A stretch of 64,000 nt of DNA from Terriglobia bacterium (GCA_020073665.1 JAIQEU010000008.1:165953-229952), one strand, 5' to 3'. Shown: positions 1 through 8,655, counted from the stretch's first letter. The notes: generated by a model from the letters alone, not told the origin. Numbers and translations: made by a program.

Positions 1-983
1 TCGACTTCGCTGCGGCGGTAAACGCAATACACCTTGGCGTCGGGATTCAACCGGCGGGCGGTGCGCACACAATCCATGGCCGTGTCCCCGCCTCCGATCA
101 CAATCGTGACTCCGGTGTGGTGGGGCTTGGGATCAGGCAAATTGCGCCAGACCTCGGGCAGCAACTCAGGTTCCAGGTTGCCGCGCACCAGGTACTCGGT
201 CGCCTGGTAGACATTCTTCAGCGTGTCCTCTCCGGGGACCTTCATCTCCCCGCCCTTGATCGCGCCATAGCCCAGGAAAACCAGGTCGATTCCCTGCTTG
301 AAAAAATCTTCGACCGGATTCTCCTTGCCCACGCGGTAATTGCACACGAACCGGACGCCCATTTCTTCCAGGTAGTGGATCTTGGAAAACACGATGTCCT
401 TATTCAGTTTGAAGCCGGGAATGCCGTAGAGCAGCAGACCTCCGGGATACGGCCACATGTCGTACACCACCACTTCGTGGCCGCGTACCGCAAGTTCTTC
501 GGCTACTGCCAGTCCGGCGGGGCCAGCGCCCACCACGGCCGCTTTCATCCCGGTGGGAGCGGCTTTCTCCCGCAAGGGATAGCCATAGTTCTTGCGTACG
601 TAGTCCACCACGAAGGCTTCCAGCTTGCCAATACAGACTGCAGGATTGCGGGGAACGACCACGCAGGAACCCTCGCACTGCTTTTCCTGAGGGCAGATGC
701 GACCGCAGACGTCGGGGAAATTTGAGGTCTCCATGAACTTGAGGGCGGCGCCGACGAAGTCGCCCTGGCCGAGCAGGAATAGGGCAGCGGGAATGTCGTT
801 GTGCAGGGGGCAGCCCTTGCTGCACGGGGCGTGGTCGCAGTACAGGCAGCGTTGGGCCTGCTCGATCGCCATTTCCGGCGTGTAGGCCTGCGACACCTCG
901 TTGAAGTTATGGACGCGTTCCTGTGGATCCTGCTTGGGCGGCTTCACCGCCTCAATTTTGAAGCGCTGACGACGGTTGATCAT
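1..983 (-). CDS. gltD: GltD-like NADPH-dependent oxidoreductase, partial (C-terminus off the left edge)
   Basis: Reading the minus strand from ATG at 983 gives 327 codons with no stop before the window edge. The N-terminus has the cysteine set of the glutamate synthase small-subunit family, CLYCDHAPCSKGCP at about residues 46-59 (C46, C49, C54, C58), expected to bind an Fe-S cluster. A FAD-binding GAGPAGLAVAEEL motif follows near residue 151 and a second dinucleotide motif, GGGDTAMDC, near residue 295, for NADPH. AGGAGG sits 8-10 bases before the ATG. Members pass electrons from NADPH to a glutamate synthase large subunit or, as NfnB-like proteins, to other partners; the partner gene would lie outside the window. 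The exact electron acceptor cannot be decided here. Confidence 0.88.
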   Translation of the reverse strand, partial: MINRRQRFKIEAVKPPKQDPQERVHNFNEVSQAYTPEMAIEQAQRCLYCDHAPCSKGCPLHNDIPAALFLLGQGDFVGAALKFMETSNFPDVCGRICPQEKQCEGSCVVVPRNPAVCIGKLEAFVVDYVRKNYGYPLREKAAPTGMKAAVVGAGPAGLAVAEELAVRGHEVVVYDMWPYPGGLLLYGIPGFKLNKDIVFSKIHYLEEMGVRFVCNYRVGKENPVEDFFKQGIDLVFLGYGAIKGGEMKVPGEDTLKNVYQATEYLVRGNLEPELLPEVWRNLPDPKPHHTGVTIVIGGGDTAMDCVRTARRLNPDAKVYCVYRRSEV

Positions 984-1181
984 CTCGCGCCCCTCCTTCA
1001 GACTTGGCCGGTGCTGGCAAGGACCCAAGGCAGGCAACTCACCCTGGTTCCACCCTGTACCAAGATGCCTTGGGCTTGGCACGTCTGGCTGTGTCTTAGA
1101 TCACAAGCGCTGGTGACTTGTGCACCCGGGCTGGGATAATGGCCTCAGGCTCTGGGCTTTAGGACTTTCGGCGAGGACTGG

Positions 1182-2273
1182 TTGGCGCAGATCAGCCAAA
1201 TCACGGCGTTGGTAAAGGCGGCGGCCCGGGAAGCCGGGTTCGAACTGGCCGGCATCGCCCCGGTCCGCGACTTTCCGGAACTCGGCCACTTCCCGGACTG
1301 GATCGCTTCCGGCCATGCCGGCGACATGAAGTACATGGAGGCGCGCGACCAGAACGGCAGTCTGAAGCGTGCTTCGCTCAAGGCTGCGGTCCCCTGGGCA
1401 CGCAGCGTGATAGTTTGCGCCATCAACTACAACACCGATCAGGCGTACTCGACCACGTTCCACGATCCGGACCGGGGATGGATTTCCCGTTACGCCTGGA
1501 GTCGCGAAGACTACCACGAAGCGGTGCTGCGGCGGCTGCGCATGGTCGAGGGCCGCATGCGGAAGGGGGCGAGTACCGAGTACCGAGCATCGAGTACCGA
1601 GCAAGAGATTCAAACCCGCTGCTACGTCGATACCGGCCCACTCGTGGAGCGCGTCTATGCCAAGTACGCGGGCGTAGGCTGGATCGGGAAGAATACCTGC
1701 ATCCTGAACCAGCAGCAGGGCTCGTGGCTCTTTCTCGGAGTAATTCTGAGCTCGCTCGAACTGGAAGCTGATGTCCCGGCTCCGGACCGCTGCGGCAGTT
1801 GCACGCGCTGCATTGACGCCTGCCCCACCGACGCCTTGATTGCGCCTTACCAGCTCGACTCCAGAAAGTGCATTTCCTATCTCACCATCGAGAAACGGGG
1901 CACCATTCCTGAGCAATTGCGCGAGGGCATGGGGCGGCACCTGTTCGGCTGCGACATCTGCCAGGACGTGTGCCCGTGGAACCGTAAGGCTCCCGCCACC
2001 TCGGCGCCGGAATTTCAGCCGCGCGAAGGATTGGTCAATCCTGCCCTGGATTGGCTGGCGGAGATGACCGCGGACGAGTTCCGCGAGAGGTTTCGCGGAT
2101 CGCCGCTGCGGCGGGCCAAGCGCAGCGGCTTGCGGCGGAATGCCGTGACCGCCATGGGCAACAGCGGGAACCGCGATTTCCTGCCCTTGCTGGAGAAATT
2201 GGCTGCGGACGACGATCCGCTGGTCGCGGAGAGCGCGCGATGGGCGGAGAAGAAGCTGCGGACCGAGTCGTAG
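1182..2273 (+). CDS. queG: Epoxyqueuosine reductase QueG with an in-frame heptad-repeat insertion
   Basis: QueG carries out the last step of queuosine tRNA modification, reducing epoxyqueuosine with a cobalamin and two [4Fe-4S] clusters. The 363-residue product shows CGSCTRCIDACP from residue 203 and CDICQDVCPWN from residue 257, the two ferredoxin-type cysteine sets, plus the family core VDTGPLVER...GVGWIGKNT. The C-terminus has a short HEAT-like segment. Translation starts at TTG 1182 behind GAGG at 1172-1175; no better in-frame ATG precedes the conserved domain. Residues about 131-142 (STEYRASSTEQE) are encoded by five copies of a 7-nt unit (1571-1605) and fall just before the VDTGP core, where relatives are expected to have a short loop. 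Function is probably retained because frame and motifs are intact. Confidence 0.93.
   Translation: MAQISQITALVKAAAREAGFELAGIAPVRDFPELGHFPDWIASGHAGDMKYMEARDQNGSLKRASLKAAVPWARSVIVCAINYNTDQAYSTTFHDPDRGWISRYAWSREDYHEAVLRRLRMVEGRMRKGASTEYRASSTEQEIQTRCYVDTGPLVERVYAKYAGVGWIGKNTCILNQQQGSWLFLGVILSSLELEADVPAPDRCGSCTRCIDACPTDALIAPYQLDSRKCISYLTIEKRGTIPEQLREGMGRHLFGCDICQDVCPWNRKAPATSAPEFQPREGLVNPALDWLAEMTADEFRERFRGSPLRRAKRSGLRRNAVTAMGNSGNRDFLPLLEKLAADDDPLVAESARWAEKKLRTES
1571..1605 (+). repeat. Heptad array inside queG, five GAGTACC-type units
   Basis: Consecutive 7-mers read GAGTACC, GAGTACC, GAGCATC, GAGTACC, GAGCAAG. The same family occurs in two ribosomal-operon spacers (54021-54041 and 62472-62492, as complements). 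Because seven is not a multiple of three, the translation repeats every 21 nt, giving the STEYRAS/STEQ pattern. Confidence 0.9.
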
Positions 2274-2330
2274 CTGGACGCAGAATGCTAAACCTCAGCG
2301 GCTAAAGTCGTGCTCATCTGCGTCACTCTT

Positions 2331-2350
2331 GGCACGGCTGAAGCCGTGCC
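2331..2350. repeat. Perfect short hairpin GGCACGGC-TGAA-GCCGTGCC after queG
   Basis: An 8-bp perfect stem with a 4-nt loop lies 58 nt after the queG stop. A weaker similar sequence (CGGCTAAAGTCGTG) precedes it. There is no T-tract, so it is more like a small dispersed palindrome than a classical terminator. Confidence 0.6.
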
Positions 2351-2416
2351 CTGCCCAAACCTACGCGAGTCGAAATCTTGCACTTCGCTGTCATGCCGTT
2401 CGTCCCCTGCCGCAGT

Positions 2417-2444
2417 GGTAGCCGGCGGGACGCACGGCGCTACC
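2417..2444. repeat. GCCGGCGGGACGC palindromic element, first copy
   Basis: The stretch begins GGTAGC and ends GCTACC and contains GCCGGCGGGACGC. An almost identical element in the opposite orientation lies at 4504-4524, so two inverted copies flank the gene at 2503-4506. Confidence 0.55.
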
Positions 2445-2502
2445 GCCTCCTCCCCCGCTTCCGTGGTAGCATTCTCCCCATTCCAAGTCTGGTCTGCTCG
2501 GC

Positions 2503-4506
2503 ATGATCATGGCCCGTGGTTACGCGTTCCTGCGTCGGTTCCTTCCCGCTTTTCTGCTCTGCGGATTGCTGGTGTCTTCTCCCTCGCCGGCTTCGAACAC
2601 CGAGCCGCAGTGGATCCGGGTGAGTTCGACTCATTTCTCCGTTCTTACCAACGCCGGTGAGAAGAAGGGCCGCCTGGTCGCTTTCCGGTTCGAGCAGATG
2701 CGCTCCGTCTTCAGTCTGTTGCTGATGAAAACCCGGGTCAACATGCCGCAACCGCTGGAGATCATCGCCCTCAAGAGCGACAAGGAATACGCGCAGATCG
2801 CGCCCATTCGCCAGGGACAACCCGTTGCCGCTCCCGGGTTCTTTCTGCCCGGCGAAGATCGCAATTTCATTGTGCTGAATCTTTTTGAAGACGACAGCTG
2901 GCGGGCCGTGACCCACGAATTCGCGCACCTGCTGCTGTATTACAACTACCCGGCCACCCCGGGATGGTTTGACGAAGGCTTTGCCGAGTACTTTGCCAGC
3001 ATCCGCCTGGACAACAAGTTCGTGCAGTTGGGCGCCGATCCCGAGCTCAGGTCGGCATGGCGTGAAGACCTGTTCGGGGACCAGAGCGAGACCCGCAATC
3101 CCCCCAAGTCGCTGACCGAGTTGCTGAGCGGGCCGGTGTGGCTGCCTTGGCCCGACCTGTTCACCATGCGGCACGACACGTCCGGATTCCAGGAAGGTAC
3201 GCACCATACCCTGTTCTACGCGCAGTCCTGGATGGTGGTGCACTACCTGATCAACCAGAACAAGCTCTCCCAGACCGGAACTTATTTCGACCTGGTGGAG
3301 AACCAGAAACTGCCGGTGGAGCAGGCCATTCAGCAGGCCTACGGCATGAGCGTCGCTCAATTTGATCAGGCAGTGAAAGACTACTTTCATTCGCTCACCC
3401 CCCTGCAGCAGGCGCAGGACAACGCTAAACAGTCGGCCACCGACAATCCTGGGGGCGAAACCCGTCAGTTCGCCACGCCGGTCGGGCCCGACGATGTCGG
3501 CGCGAGCGTGCAGGCGGTATCGGATACCGACGGGCCGGCGTTGGTGGCGGAAGCAGCCTTGCGTTTGCCGGAACGGCGCGAGCAGGCTTTGAAAACGCTT
3601 GAGGGCATTGCCAACCAGCCCAAGGTGCAGAGCGTGATTGCCCACCGCGCACTGGCCTGGGCCCATATGGACAAGAAAGAGTTCGAGGCCGCCACCGAGG
3701 AACTGGGCAAGGCCATGGAAGCCGATAACCGGGATCCGTGGGCGCGTTATGAACTGGCGCTGGTGAAATTTCACGCCGCCCAAGCGAGCGGGCAGCCGTT
3801 CCAGGGCCTTTCCAACATGATGCAGGACTTGCGGGCGGTGCTCGACGTCTATCCCGACTTTGCCGAAGCCTACGCCATGCTGGCGATGGCGCGGGTAGAA
3901 GGCGGCGGAATCAACTCGGCCCTGGAATCCATACGAGCGGCCATCGCGCTCAGCCCTCGCAATGAACGCTACCTGGTAACACTGGCGCAAATCTACATCG
4001 CCGACAAAAAATGGGACGCGGCCCAGGCACTGCTCGAACGCCTGAAGGCCAGCCAGAACCCGCAAATCTCGAGCACTGCTCGCAAATACCTGGAAGACCT
4101 GCCAACCTTGAAGAAGTATGGACTTTTGCCGCAGCAGAAGACGGAGGCCGGGCAAGCCCAAGTACCCGCACCGCCGTCCGCGCGGCCATCGGCGGAACCG
4201 GGGCCCCAGAAAGAAGAAGCGGCAAGCCAGGACAATCCGCCGCCCGCCGAACCGCAACCCGATCGACGTCCGGTCCACTTCCTGAAAGGCAAACTGGTGA
4301 GCGTGGACTGTACCCAGGCGCCGGGAGCGCTCTTGACCATCTCCACCGGAAAGCAGACGATGAAGCTGCGCACCGCAGATTACAAGGCGCTGCTGCTGAT
4401 CGGCGCCGACGTGTTTTCCTGCAGCTGGAGCAATCGCCTGGTCGCGGTCAACTACAAAGCCGGAGGCAAGGCGGACGGAGATCTGGTGTCGCTGGAGCTT
4501 CAGTAG
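2503..4506 (+). CDS. Secreted HEFAH zinc metallopeptidase-like protein with repeat-rich C-terminal half
   Basis: The 667-residue protein starts with a signal peptide (hydrophobic residues 11-25, cleavage near SPA-S at 30-31). Residues 138-142 are HEFAH, followed by WFDEGFAEYF at 155-164: two His and a downstream Glu, the ligand set of gluzincin peptidases, resembling DUF1570/peptidase MA-like proteins. From about residue 330 to 520 the sequence becomes helical repeats like TPRs, then a Pro/Ala/Glu-rich linker (about 540-590) and a small beta-type domain at the end. The ATG at 2503 is used; ATG at 2509 is an alternative. The protein is probably exported. Substrate is unknown. A downstream exported-protein theme and the flanking inverted elements are its only context. 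Confidence 0.8.
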   Translation: MIMARGYAFLRRFLPAFLLCGLLVSSPSPASNTEPQWIRVSSTHFSVLTNAGEKKGRLVAFRFEQMRSVFSLLLMKTRVNMPQPLEIIALKSDKEYAQIAPIRQGQPVAAPGFFLPGEDRNFIVLNLFEDDSWRAVTHEFAHLLLYYNYPATPGWFDEGFAEYFASIRLDNKFVQLGADPELRSAWREDLFGDQSETRNPPKSLTELLSGPVWLPWPDLFTMRHDTSGFQEGTHHTLFYAQSWMVVHYLINQNKLSQTGTYFDLVENQKLPVEQAIQQAYGMSVAQFDQAVKDYFHSLTPLQQAQDNAKQSATDNPGGETRQFATPVGPDDVGASVQAVSDTDGPALVAEAALRLPERREQALKTLEGIANQPKVQSVIAHRALAWAHMDKKEFEAATEELGKAMEADNRDPWARYELALVKFHAAQASGQPFQGLSNMMQDLRAVLDVYPDFAEAYAMLAMARVEGGGINSALESIRAAIALSPRNERYLVTLAQIYIADKKWDAAQALLERLKASQNPQISSTARKYLEDLPTLKKYGLLPQQKTEAGQAQVPAPPSARPSAEPGPQKEEAASQDNPPPAEPQPDRRPVHFLKGKLVSVDCTQAPGALLTISTGKQTMKLRTADYKALLLIGADVFSCSWSNRLVAVNYKAGGKADGDLVSLELQ

Positions 4507-4524
4507 CGCCGGCGTCCCGCCGGC
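4504..4524. repeat. GCCGGCGGGACGC palindromic element, inverted second copy
   Basis: The element begins at the TAG stop of the preceding gene. It contains the 6-bp stem GCCGGC-GTCCC-GCCGGC at 4508-4524 and matches the complement of 2417-2444 with one base difference in the core. Confidence 0.6.
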
Positions 4525-4533
4525 CACAGAATC

Positions 4534-5445
4534 ATGTCTTGGATTGAGATCAAAGACTATCGCGCCGGCGGTTGGGAACCGAATACCAACGCGGACGCGC
4601 GTTCCTTCCACTACTGCCGGCAGCTGGAGCAGGGACAGATCCTGTTCTTCCCGCAGCCGCCATTTCAGCTGCCGCTGGAAGATTCCAGCTATCTCATCAG
4701 CCAGCCGCAGACCGATTCCCGGCTACATAAGAACATTTCTTACCGTCCGGAAACCGACCTGCTGCGCGGGTTTGGCGGCGGCCGCGAGGACGAAAAACGA
4801 GTCCGTGGCATCATGCGCAGCTACTCGTCGCAGGTGACTGAGTTTGTCTCTACGTTCCTGGCACCCTACGCCAACAAACTGCAGCGCGACTACGCCAGCT
4901 TTCGTCCCCTGGAAGAAGAAGGCCGCGACCTGCCACTGCACAAGCGCAATGACTTGCTGCACGTGGACGCGTTCCCCAGTCGTCCCACGTGCGGCGGACG
5001 GATACTGCGCGTGTTCACCAACCTGAATCCATCCAAAGGACGCCTCTGGCTCACAGGCCAGCGCTTCCCCGCCCTCGCCGAACGCTACGCGAAGCCTGCC
5101 GGACTGGAAACCATCGTGGCCTCGGGCACGCGCCGTGGCGTGATGCACGCGCTGCACGCGGTGGGACTGCCTGTGGCCGACCGCTCCGCCTACGACGAAT
5201 TCATGCTGCACTTTCACGACTACTTAAAAGAAAACACCGAATTCCAGCAGAGCCGCGACAAAGAGCGCATCGAATTCCCTCCCCTGGCCACGTGGCTGGT
5301 GTTCACCGACGGCGTGCCCCACGCTGCCTTGTCGGGCCAGTACGCTATGGAACAGACGTTCATCGTGCCTGCGGGGGCGCTGGTCTCCCGGGAAGATGCG
5401 CCGATTGCGGTGCTGGAGAGAATCTGCGGTCGGAAAATGGCCTGA
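4534..5445 (+). CDS. kdoO: Kdo hydroxylase family Fe(II)/2-oxoglutarate dioxygenase
   Basis: The 303-residue protein matches the 3-deoxy-D-manno-octulosonate (Kdo) hydroxylase family, which hydroxylates Kdo in the lipopolysaccharide inner core. The family signature LLHVDAFPSRP (residues 141-151) supplies the H143-x-D145 iron ligands. RILRVFTNLNP follows at 156-166, and VPHAALSGQYAMEQTF near 261-276 supplies the likely distal His263. There is no signal peptide or membrane segment, so it should act at the inner face of the membrane or in the cytoplasm. ATG at 4534 lies 28 nt after the metallopeptidase stop. No other lipid A or Kdo gene is in the window, so the assignment rests on the motifs. 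Confidence 0.82.
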   Translation: MSWIEIKDYRAGGWEPNTNADARSFHYCRQLEQGQILFFPQPPFQLPLEDSSYLISQPQTDSRLHKNISYRPETDLLRGFGGGREDEKRVRGIMRSYSSQVTEFVSTFLAPYANKLQRDYASFRPLEEEGRDLPLHKRNDLLHVDAFPSRPTCGGRILRVFTNLNPSKGRLWLTGQRFPALAERYAKPAGLETIVASGTRRGVMHALHAVGLPVADRSAYDEFMLHFHDYLKENTEFQQSRDKERIEFPPLATWLVFTDGVPHAALSGQYAMEQTFIVPAGALVSREDAPIAVLERICGRKMA

Positions 5446-5753
5446 AGTCCGCAACGAGCAATTAGCCTGTCGCGCCCCTCGGCGATGATGGAAGCATTCA
5501 AGCTGCCGGGTGCGGCTATTGGAGAAGCAAAGCCGCGAAAGCTTCTCCTGAGCCTCACCTTGACCGACGAGAGTGGGAGCACCCGCAATTGTGTGTTTTT
5601 CATCCGCGGGGCTGCGTCGCCACAGTTCTGGAAGACGCTGGAAGCCAAGACGCGGCCGCGGTGTCATCTTTGAATCCGAAGAGGCCCGCAAAGCGGCTCA
5701 GACCGCAGAGTAAGCCAGAGGCCCACGTAGCCTGGGGTGTCCCGACAGCGTCC
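5446..5753. other. Gap of 308 nt between convergent genes
   Basis: The gap holds one short plus-strand open frame (5485-5673, 62 codons; contains CVFFIRGAASPQFWKTLEAK) with coding-like base use but no ribosome binding site and no recognised family. It could be a remnant of a larger gene. No convincing terminator hairpin with a T-tract was seen. Confidence 0.4.
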
Positions 5754-6494
5754 TTACTGCCCAAACACCCCGAACGCTCCCTGCGTCTGTATCCCGCCCT
5801 GCAGCCATCCTGAGCCGAGATTATTCGAGAACGGTCGTTGCCTTTCGAAGAAGTTGTCGTTCCACACGTCCCACGTGCCCTGGTTGTTGTTGGTGGTGCG
5901 AAGGACAATCCAGTAATGAGTGCCCTTGGTGATTGGGATTCCGCCAGTCACCTTGGCCGTCTGGAGCGTGCAGCAGGTTCCAAACGTGGGCAGGTTGCTA
6001 AAGATCCAGCTATGCAGCGGTTTTCCCGGAAGGCCTGCTGCGTCCTCATTCAAGCTAAGAATCACTGTGTTCGGACCCTGGACGTAGGTCACGCCAACCT
6101 GAATTTCGGTCACGGTGTGATCGGCGTCGGGCGTGAATCCGCTAGCCAGCCATTCGGGATAAGGCATGCCGGGAACATTGCGGCCAAGAACGCCAGAGCC
6201 CGCAATAGGGTTGTAGGTGCTGCCGCCAACTCCCAGGTTGCTGTAGATGGTGACCAGTCCGGCCGCGTGCGGCGTGGCCGGGGTAATGACCGGCGACGGA
6301 GCTTTCAGCAAAATCGTGGTTCTTCCGCCGTTTAGGACGGCTATGCCATCGTTACGGTCCTGGGCCGGTGCTGCCAAGCCGGCGAGCACTAGCATCGCAC
6401 ATAGAAGCTGCCGCAGAGCCGGTGTGTTGCCGTAGCGCCGACGACCCACCGGCAACTGGGGAAATAGGACCGGGGTCGAGAGTTTGATTTTCAT
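5754..6494 (-). CDS. Exported protein with a choice-of-anchor-like beta domain, function unknown
   Basis: The 246-residue product has a signal peptide after a basic start, with hydrophobic core RQLLCAMLVLAGLAAPAQ at about residues 28-45. The rest is rich in Gly, Asn, Thr and aromatic residues, in a beta-sandwich style (TIYSNLGVGGSTYNP, then GTHYWIVLRTTNNNQGTWDVWND). This resembles the choice-of-anchor exported proteins common in Acidobacteria. GGAGGAAGG lies immediately before ATG 6494. No C-terminal sorting signal was recognised; it ends GAFGVFGQ. The product is probably periplasmic or surface-located; no enzyme motif was seen. Confidence 0.65.
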   Translation of the reverse strand: MKIKLSTPVLFPQLPVGRRRYGNTPALRQLLCAMLVLAGLAAPAQDRNDGIAVLNGGRTTILLKAPSPVITPATPHAAGLVTIYSNLGVGGSTYNPIAGSGVLGRNVPGMPYPEWLASGFTPDADHTVTEIQVGVTYVQGPNTVILSLNEDAAGLPGKPLHSWIFSNLPTFGTCCTLQTAKVTGGIPITKGTHYWIVLRTTNNNQGTWDVWNDNFFERQRPFSNNLGSGWLQGGIQTQGAFGVFGQ

Positions 6495-6560
6495 CCTTCC
6501 TCCGCGAGGTAGAGTTTTATCACAAGCCGACTTAGATATTCGCGGGTGGTCCGCTCACCC

Positions 6561-7574
6561 TCAAAACCAATCCGGAAAAATCAGTTCGACCAGGCCGGGG
6601 ACCCAGTAGGAATAAAACCGCTCATCGCAGATTTTGTACTTCCCGTACTTCTTCCGGGCATAGTTGCCCCAGTGCGGCTGGATGCCGTCGAGGTCGGTAA
6701 ATCCGTACTCGCGGGCCAGGGCCCAGGAACTGAAGACACGGCCGCTCTTGGTTCTCACTTTCGGATCTGACGCCAGCGCTACCACCGCCCGGCCGATGTA
6801 CCTGGGTGATTCTGAGACCATGAAATCGTTGGGCGCGTCGTTCTGGCTTCCGCTGTTCTGGTCTTTGTTCTGGGCCTTCGCTACATCCCGCCAATTGGCC
6901 TCGGTGACGCCAAAATGTTCCAGCACGCTTTCCGAACGCAAGAAGCCCGGAGTCAACGCCACCGAGGTAATGCCTCGTTTGCGCAGCTCGCGGGCCATGG
7001 CGAAGGCCAGCCGTATGACAGAAATCTTCACCAGGTCATAGAAAAGGTTGCCGCGGTAGTAAAAAGCGTCACCATCGGTGATTTCAAAAATAATTCCTCG
7101 GTCGCGGCCCAACATCAGCGGAACGGCGTAGTGGGAAGTGATGATGTGCGAATGGACGGCCTGCTGCAGCATGCCAAGGCCATTCTCGAGGTTGACGGTC
7201 CAGAAGGGCTTGCCCCATTCCGTGATCGCGTCGCCGCCCCAGATGTCATTGACCAGGATGTCCAGCCCCTTGTGCCGACGTTTGATGAGGGCAACCAGCT
7301 TTTTCACTTCCGCTGGCTGGGTATGATCGACTCTCACGGCAATGCCGCGCCCGCCGGCTGCGGTGACCAGTTCGGCGGTTTCTTCGATGGTTTCGGAGCG
7401 GCCGGGTGTGGGGCGACGTTCCTGGGTGCGTTTTCGCGAACTGCGGCCGGTGCAGTAAACCGTGGCGCCTGCCTCGCCCAGTGCGATGGCGATGCCGCGT
7501 CCCGCGCCGCGGGTGGCTCCAGCCACCAGCGCGATCTTGTCTTGCAATACTTTCTTCGGCTTAGCCATTGCCAT
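6561..7574 (-). CDS. SDR-family NAD(P)-dependent oxidoreductase
   Basis: This is a short-chain dehydrogenase/reductase of 337 residues, longer than the usual 250. The cofactor loop GATRGAGRG lies at residues 19-27, LVNDIWGG near 107-114 replaces the usual NNAG, and the YxxxK pair is Y179-DLV-K183. About 13 residues before the Tyr, where the catalytic Ser is expected, the sequence reads EITDGDAF, so Ser seems replaced by Thr or Asp. The extra length is C-terminal (after about residue 270) and includes HWGNYARKKYGKYKICDERFYSYW. ATG at 7574 or 7568 could start translation. The gene is divergent from the one at 7713. Substrate unknown. Confidence 0.85.
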   Translation of the reverse strand: MAMAKPKKVLQDKIALVAGATRGAGRGIAIALGEAGATVYCTGRSSRKRTQERRPTPGRSETIEETAELVTAAGGRGIAVRVDHTQPAEVKKLVALIKRRHKGLDILVNDIWGGDAITEWGKPFWTVNLENGLGMLQQAVHSHIITSHYAVPLMLGRDRGIIFEITDGDAFYYRGNLFYDLVKISVIRLAFAMARELRKRGITSVALTPGFLRSESVLEHFGVTEANWRDVAKAQNKDQNSGSQNDAPNDFMVSESPRYIGRAVVALASDPKVRTKSGRVFSSWALAREYGFTDLDGIQPHWGNYARKKYGKYKICDERFYSYWVPGLVELIFPDWF

Positions 7575-7712
7575 TCACCGGTGCACATAATATCAAGATA
7601 GGATCAGGTAACCACGCTTTCCGCGCACGTTGCGAAAAGCCCGAGCGAGCTTTTCCTTTGTCTCCATGGTGGTGGTACAACATGACAGGTTGAGGTCCGG
7701 GGAAGGAAACAA

Positions 7713-8432
7713 ATGATACCTGTACTGTTGCTGCTTGCCGCGCTCCTGGCCAGTCCGCAAACCGCCGCACCATCTGCCGACCAGGTGACCGCCTTGCTGC
7801 GCGCCAAGGACCAGGCGTTGCTCGATGCGATCGCTCCCGGCGACACCAAGACCTGGGATGCCGCCCTGGCCGACGGTGCCGTTTACGTGGACGAAAACGG
7901 TGAGACCATCCCCCGAGCGGAGTACCTGAAGCAGCTCACGCCGTTGCCCGCGGGCGCGTCAGGCACCATCAAGATCAGCCAGTACTCAGCGACGCTTTAC
8001 GGCGACGTCGCCACCGTGATTCACACCGACGACGAAGTAGAGAACTACCACGGCGAAACCCTGCACGCACAGTATCTGACCAGCGAAACCTGGCAGAAGA
8101 CGGGCGACGACTGGAAGCTCCTGCTGGTGCACACCTATGCGGTCCAACACGACCCGCCAGCGGTGAAGCTGGCTCCGCAGGATCTCGACGCCTACGCCGG
8201 ACGCTATGCTGCCGGCGACCTGGTGTACACCATTCGCCGCGACGGCGACCACCTTGTGGGGACGCGCGAAGGCCGTCCTCCTGTCACCTTGAGCGCTGAA
8301 TTGCGTGATGTGTTCTTCATCGTGGGCCAACCCCGCACGCGAAAAATATTCCAGCGCAATGGCGAAGACAAAGTGACCGGGTTCGTGGATCGCCGCGAGG
8401 GGGTTGATCTGGTGTGGACGCGGGTCAAGTGA
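7713..8432 (+). CDS. Exported NTF2-like (DUF4440/SnoaL-type) protein
   Basis: The 239-residue protein starts with a short signal peptide (MIPVLLLLAALLASPQTAA). Residues about 23-145 resemble the cone-shaped NTF2-like fold of DUF4440 proteins: a helix with LLRAKDQALLDAI, then DAALADGAVYVDENGETIPRAEYL and strands to WKLLLVHTYAV. The last 90 residues form a second small domain (LDAYAGRYAAGDLVYTIRRDGDHL) like those fused to serine hydrolases and DUF3471 proteins. GGAAGG precedes the ATG. No catalytic residues can be assigned, so a ligand-binding role is only a guess. Confidence 0.7.
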   Translation: MIPVLLLLAALLASPQTAAPSADQVTALLRAKDQALLDAIAPGDTKTWDAALADGAVYVDENGETIPRAEYLKQLTPLPAGASGTIKISQYSATLYGDVATVIHTDDEVENYHGETLHAQYLTSETWQKTGDDWKLLLVHTYAVQHDPPAVKLAPQDLDAYAGRYAAGDLVYTIRRDGDHLVGTREGRPPVTLSAELRDVFFIVGQPRTRKIFQRNGEDKVTGFVDRREGVDLVWTRVK

Positions 8433-8444
8433 GTCCAGAAGGGT

Positions 8445-8465
8445 TAATTGCTAACTACTAATTGC
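8445..8465 (+). repeat. Heptad repeat, three TAATTGC-type units
   Basis: Units TAATTGC, TAACTAC, TAATTGC start 12 nt after the stop codon at 8432. The same motif recurs at 18295-18315. Confidence 0.8.
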
Positions 8466-8655
8466 TGCATTCCCGGTGGTGAAACCAAGGTAATGCCCCA
8501 AACCCTGTGCACTGTGCTACACTGTGTTTGCGCTTACAGACCACGGTTGTGTGGTGCGGCTCTTTTGAGTTCAGGAATTGATTCCGAGGATTCCCGCCTT
8601 CGTCCCCTCCGTAAGTTTTCAGCGTAATTACCAAGACTGGTAAACACGAGTTGTT

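Noticed and set aside
2440..4611. Long minus-strand open frame of 723 codons opposite the metallopeptidase gene
   Set aside because: It lies fully under a gene with signal peptide and HEFAH motif on the plus strand; its residues look like a GC-rich antisense frame without domains.
5485..5673. Short open frame with coding-like base use
   Set aside because: No start signal, no known family and only 62 codons; kept as a note in the gap entry instead of a gene.
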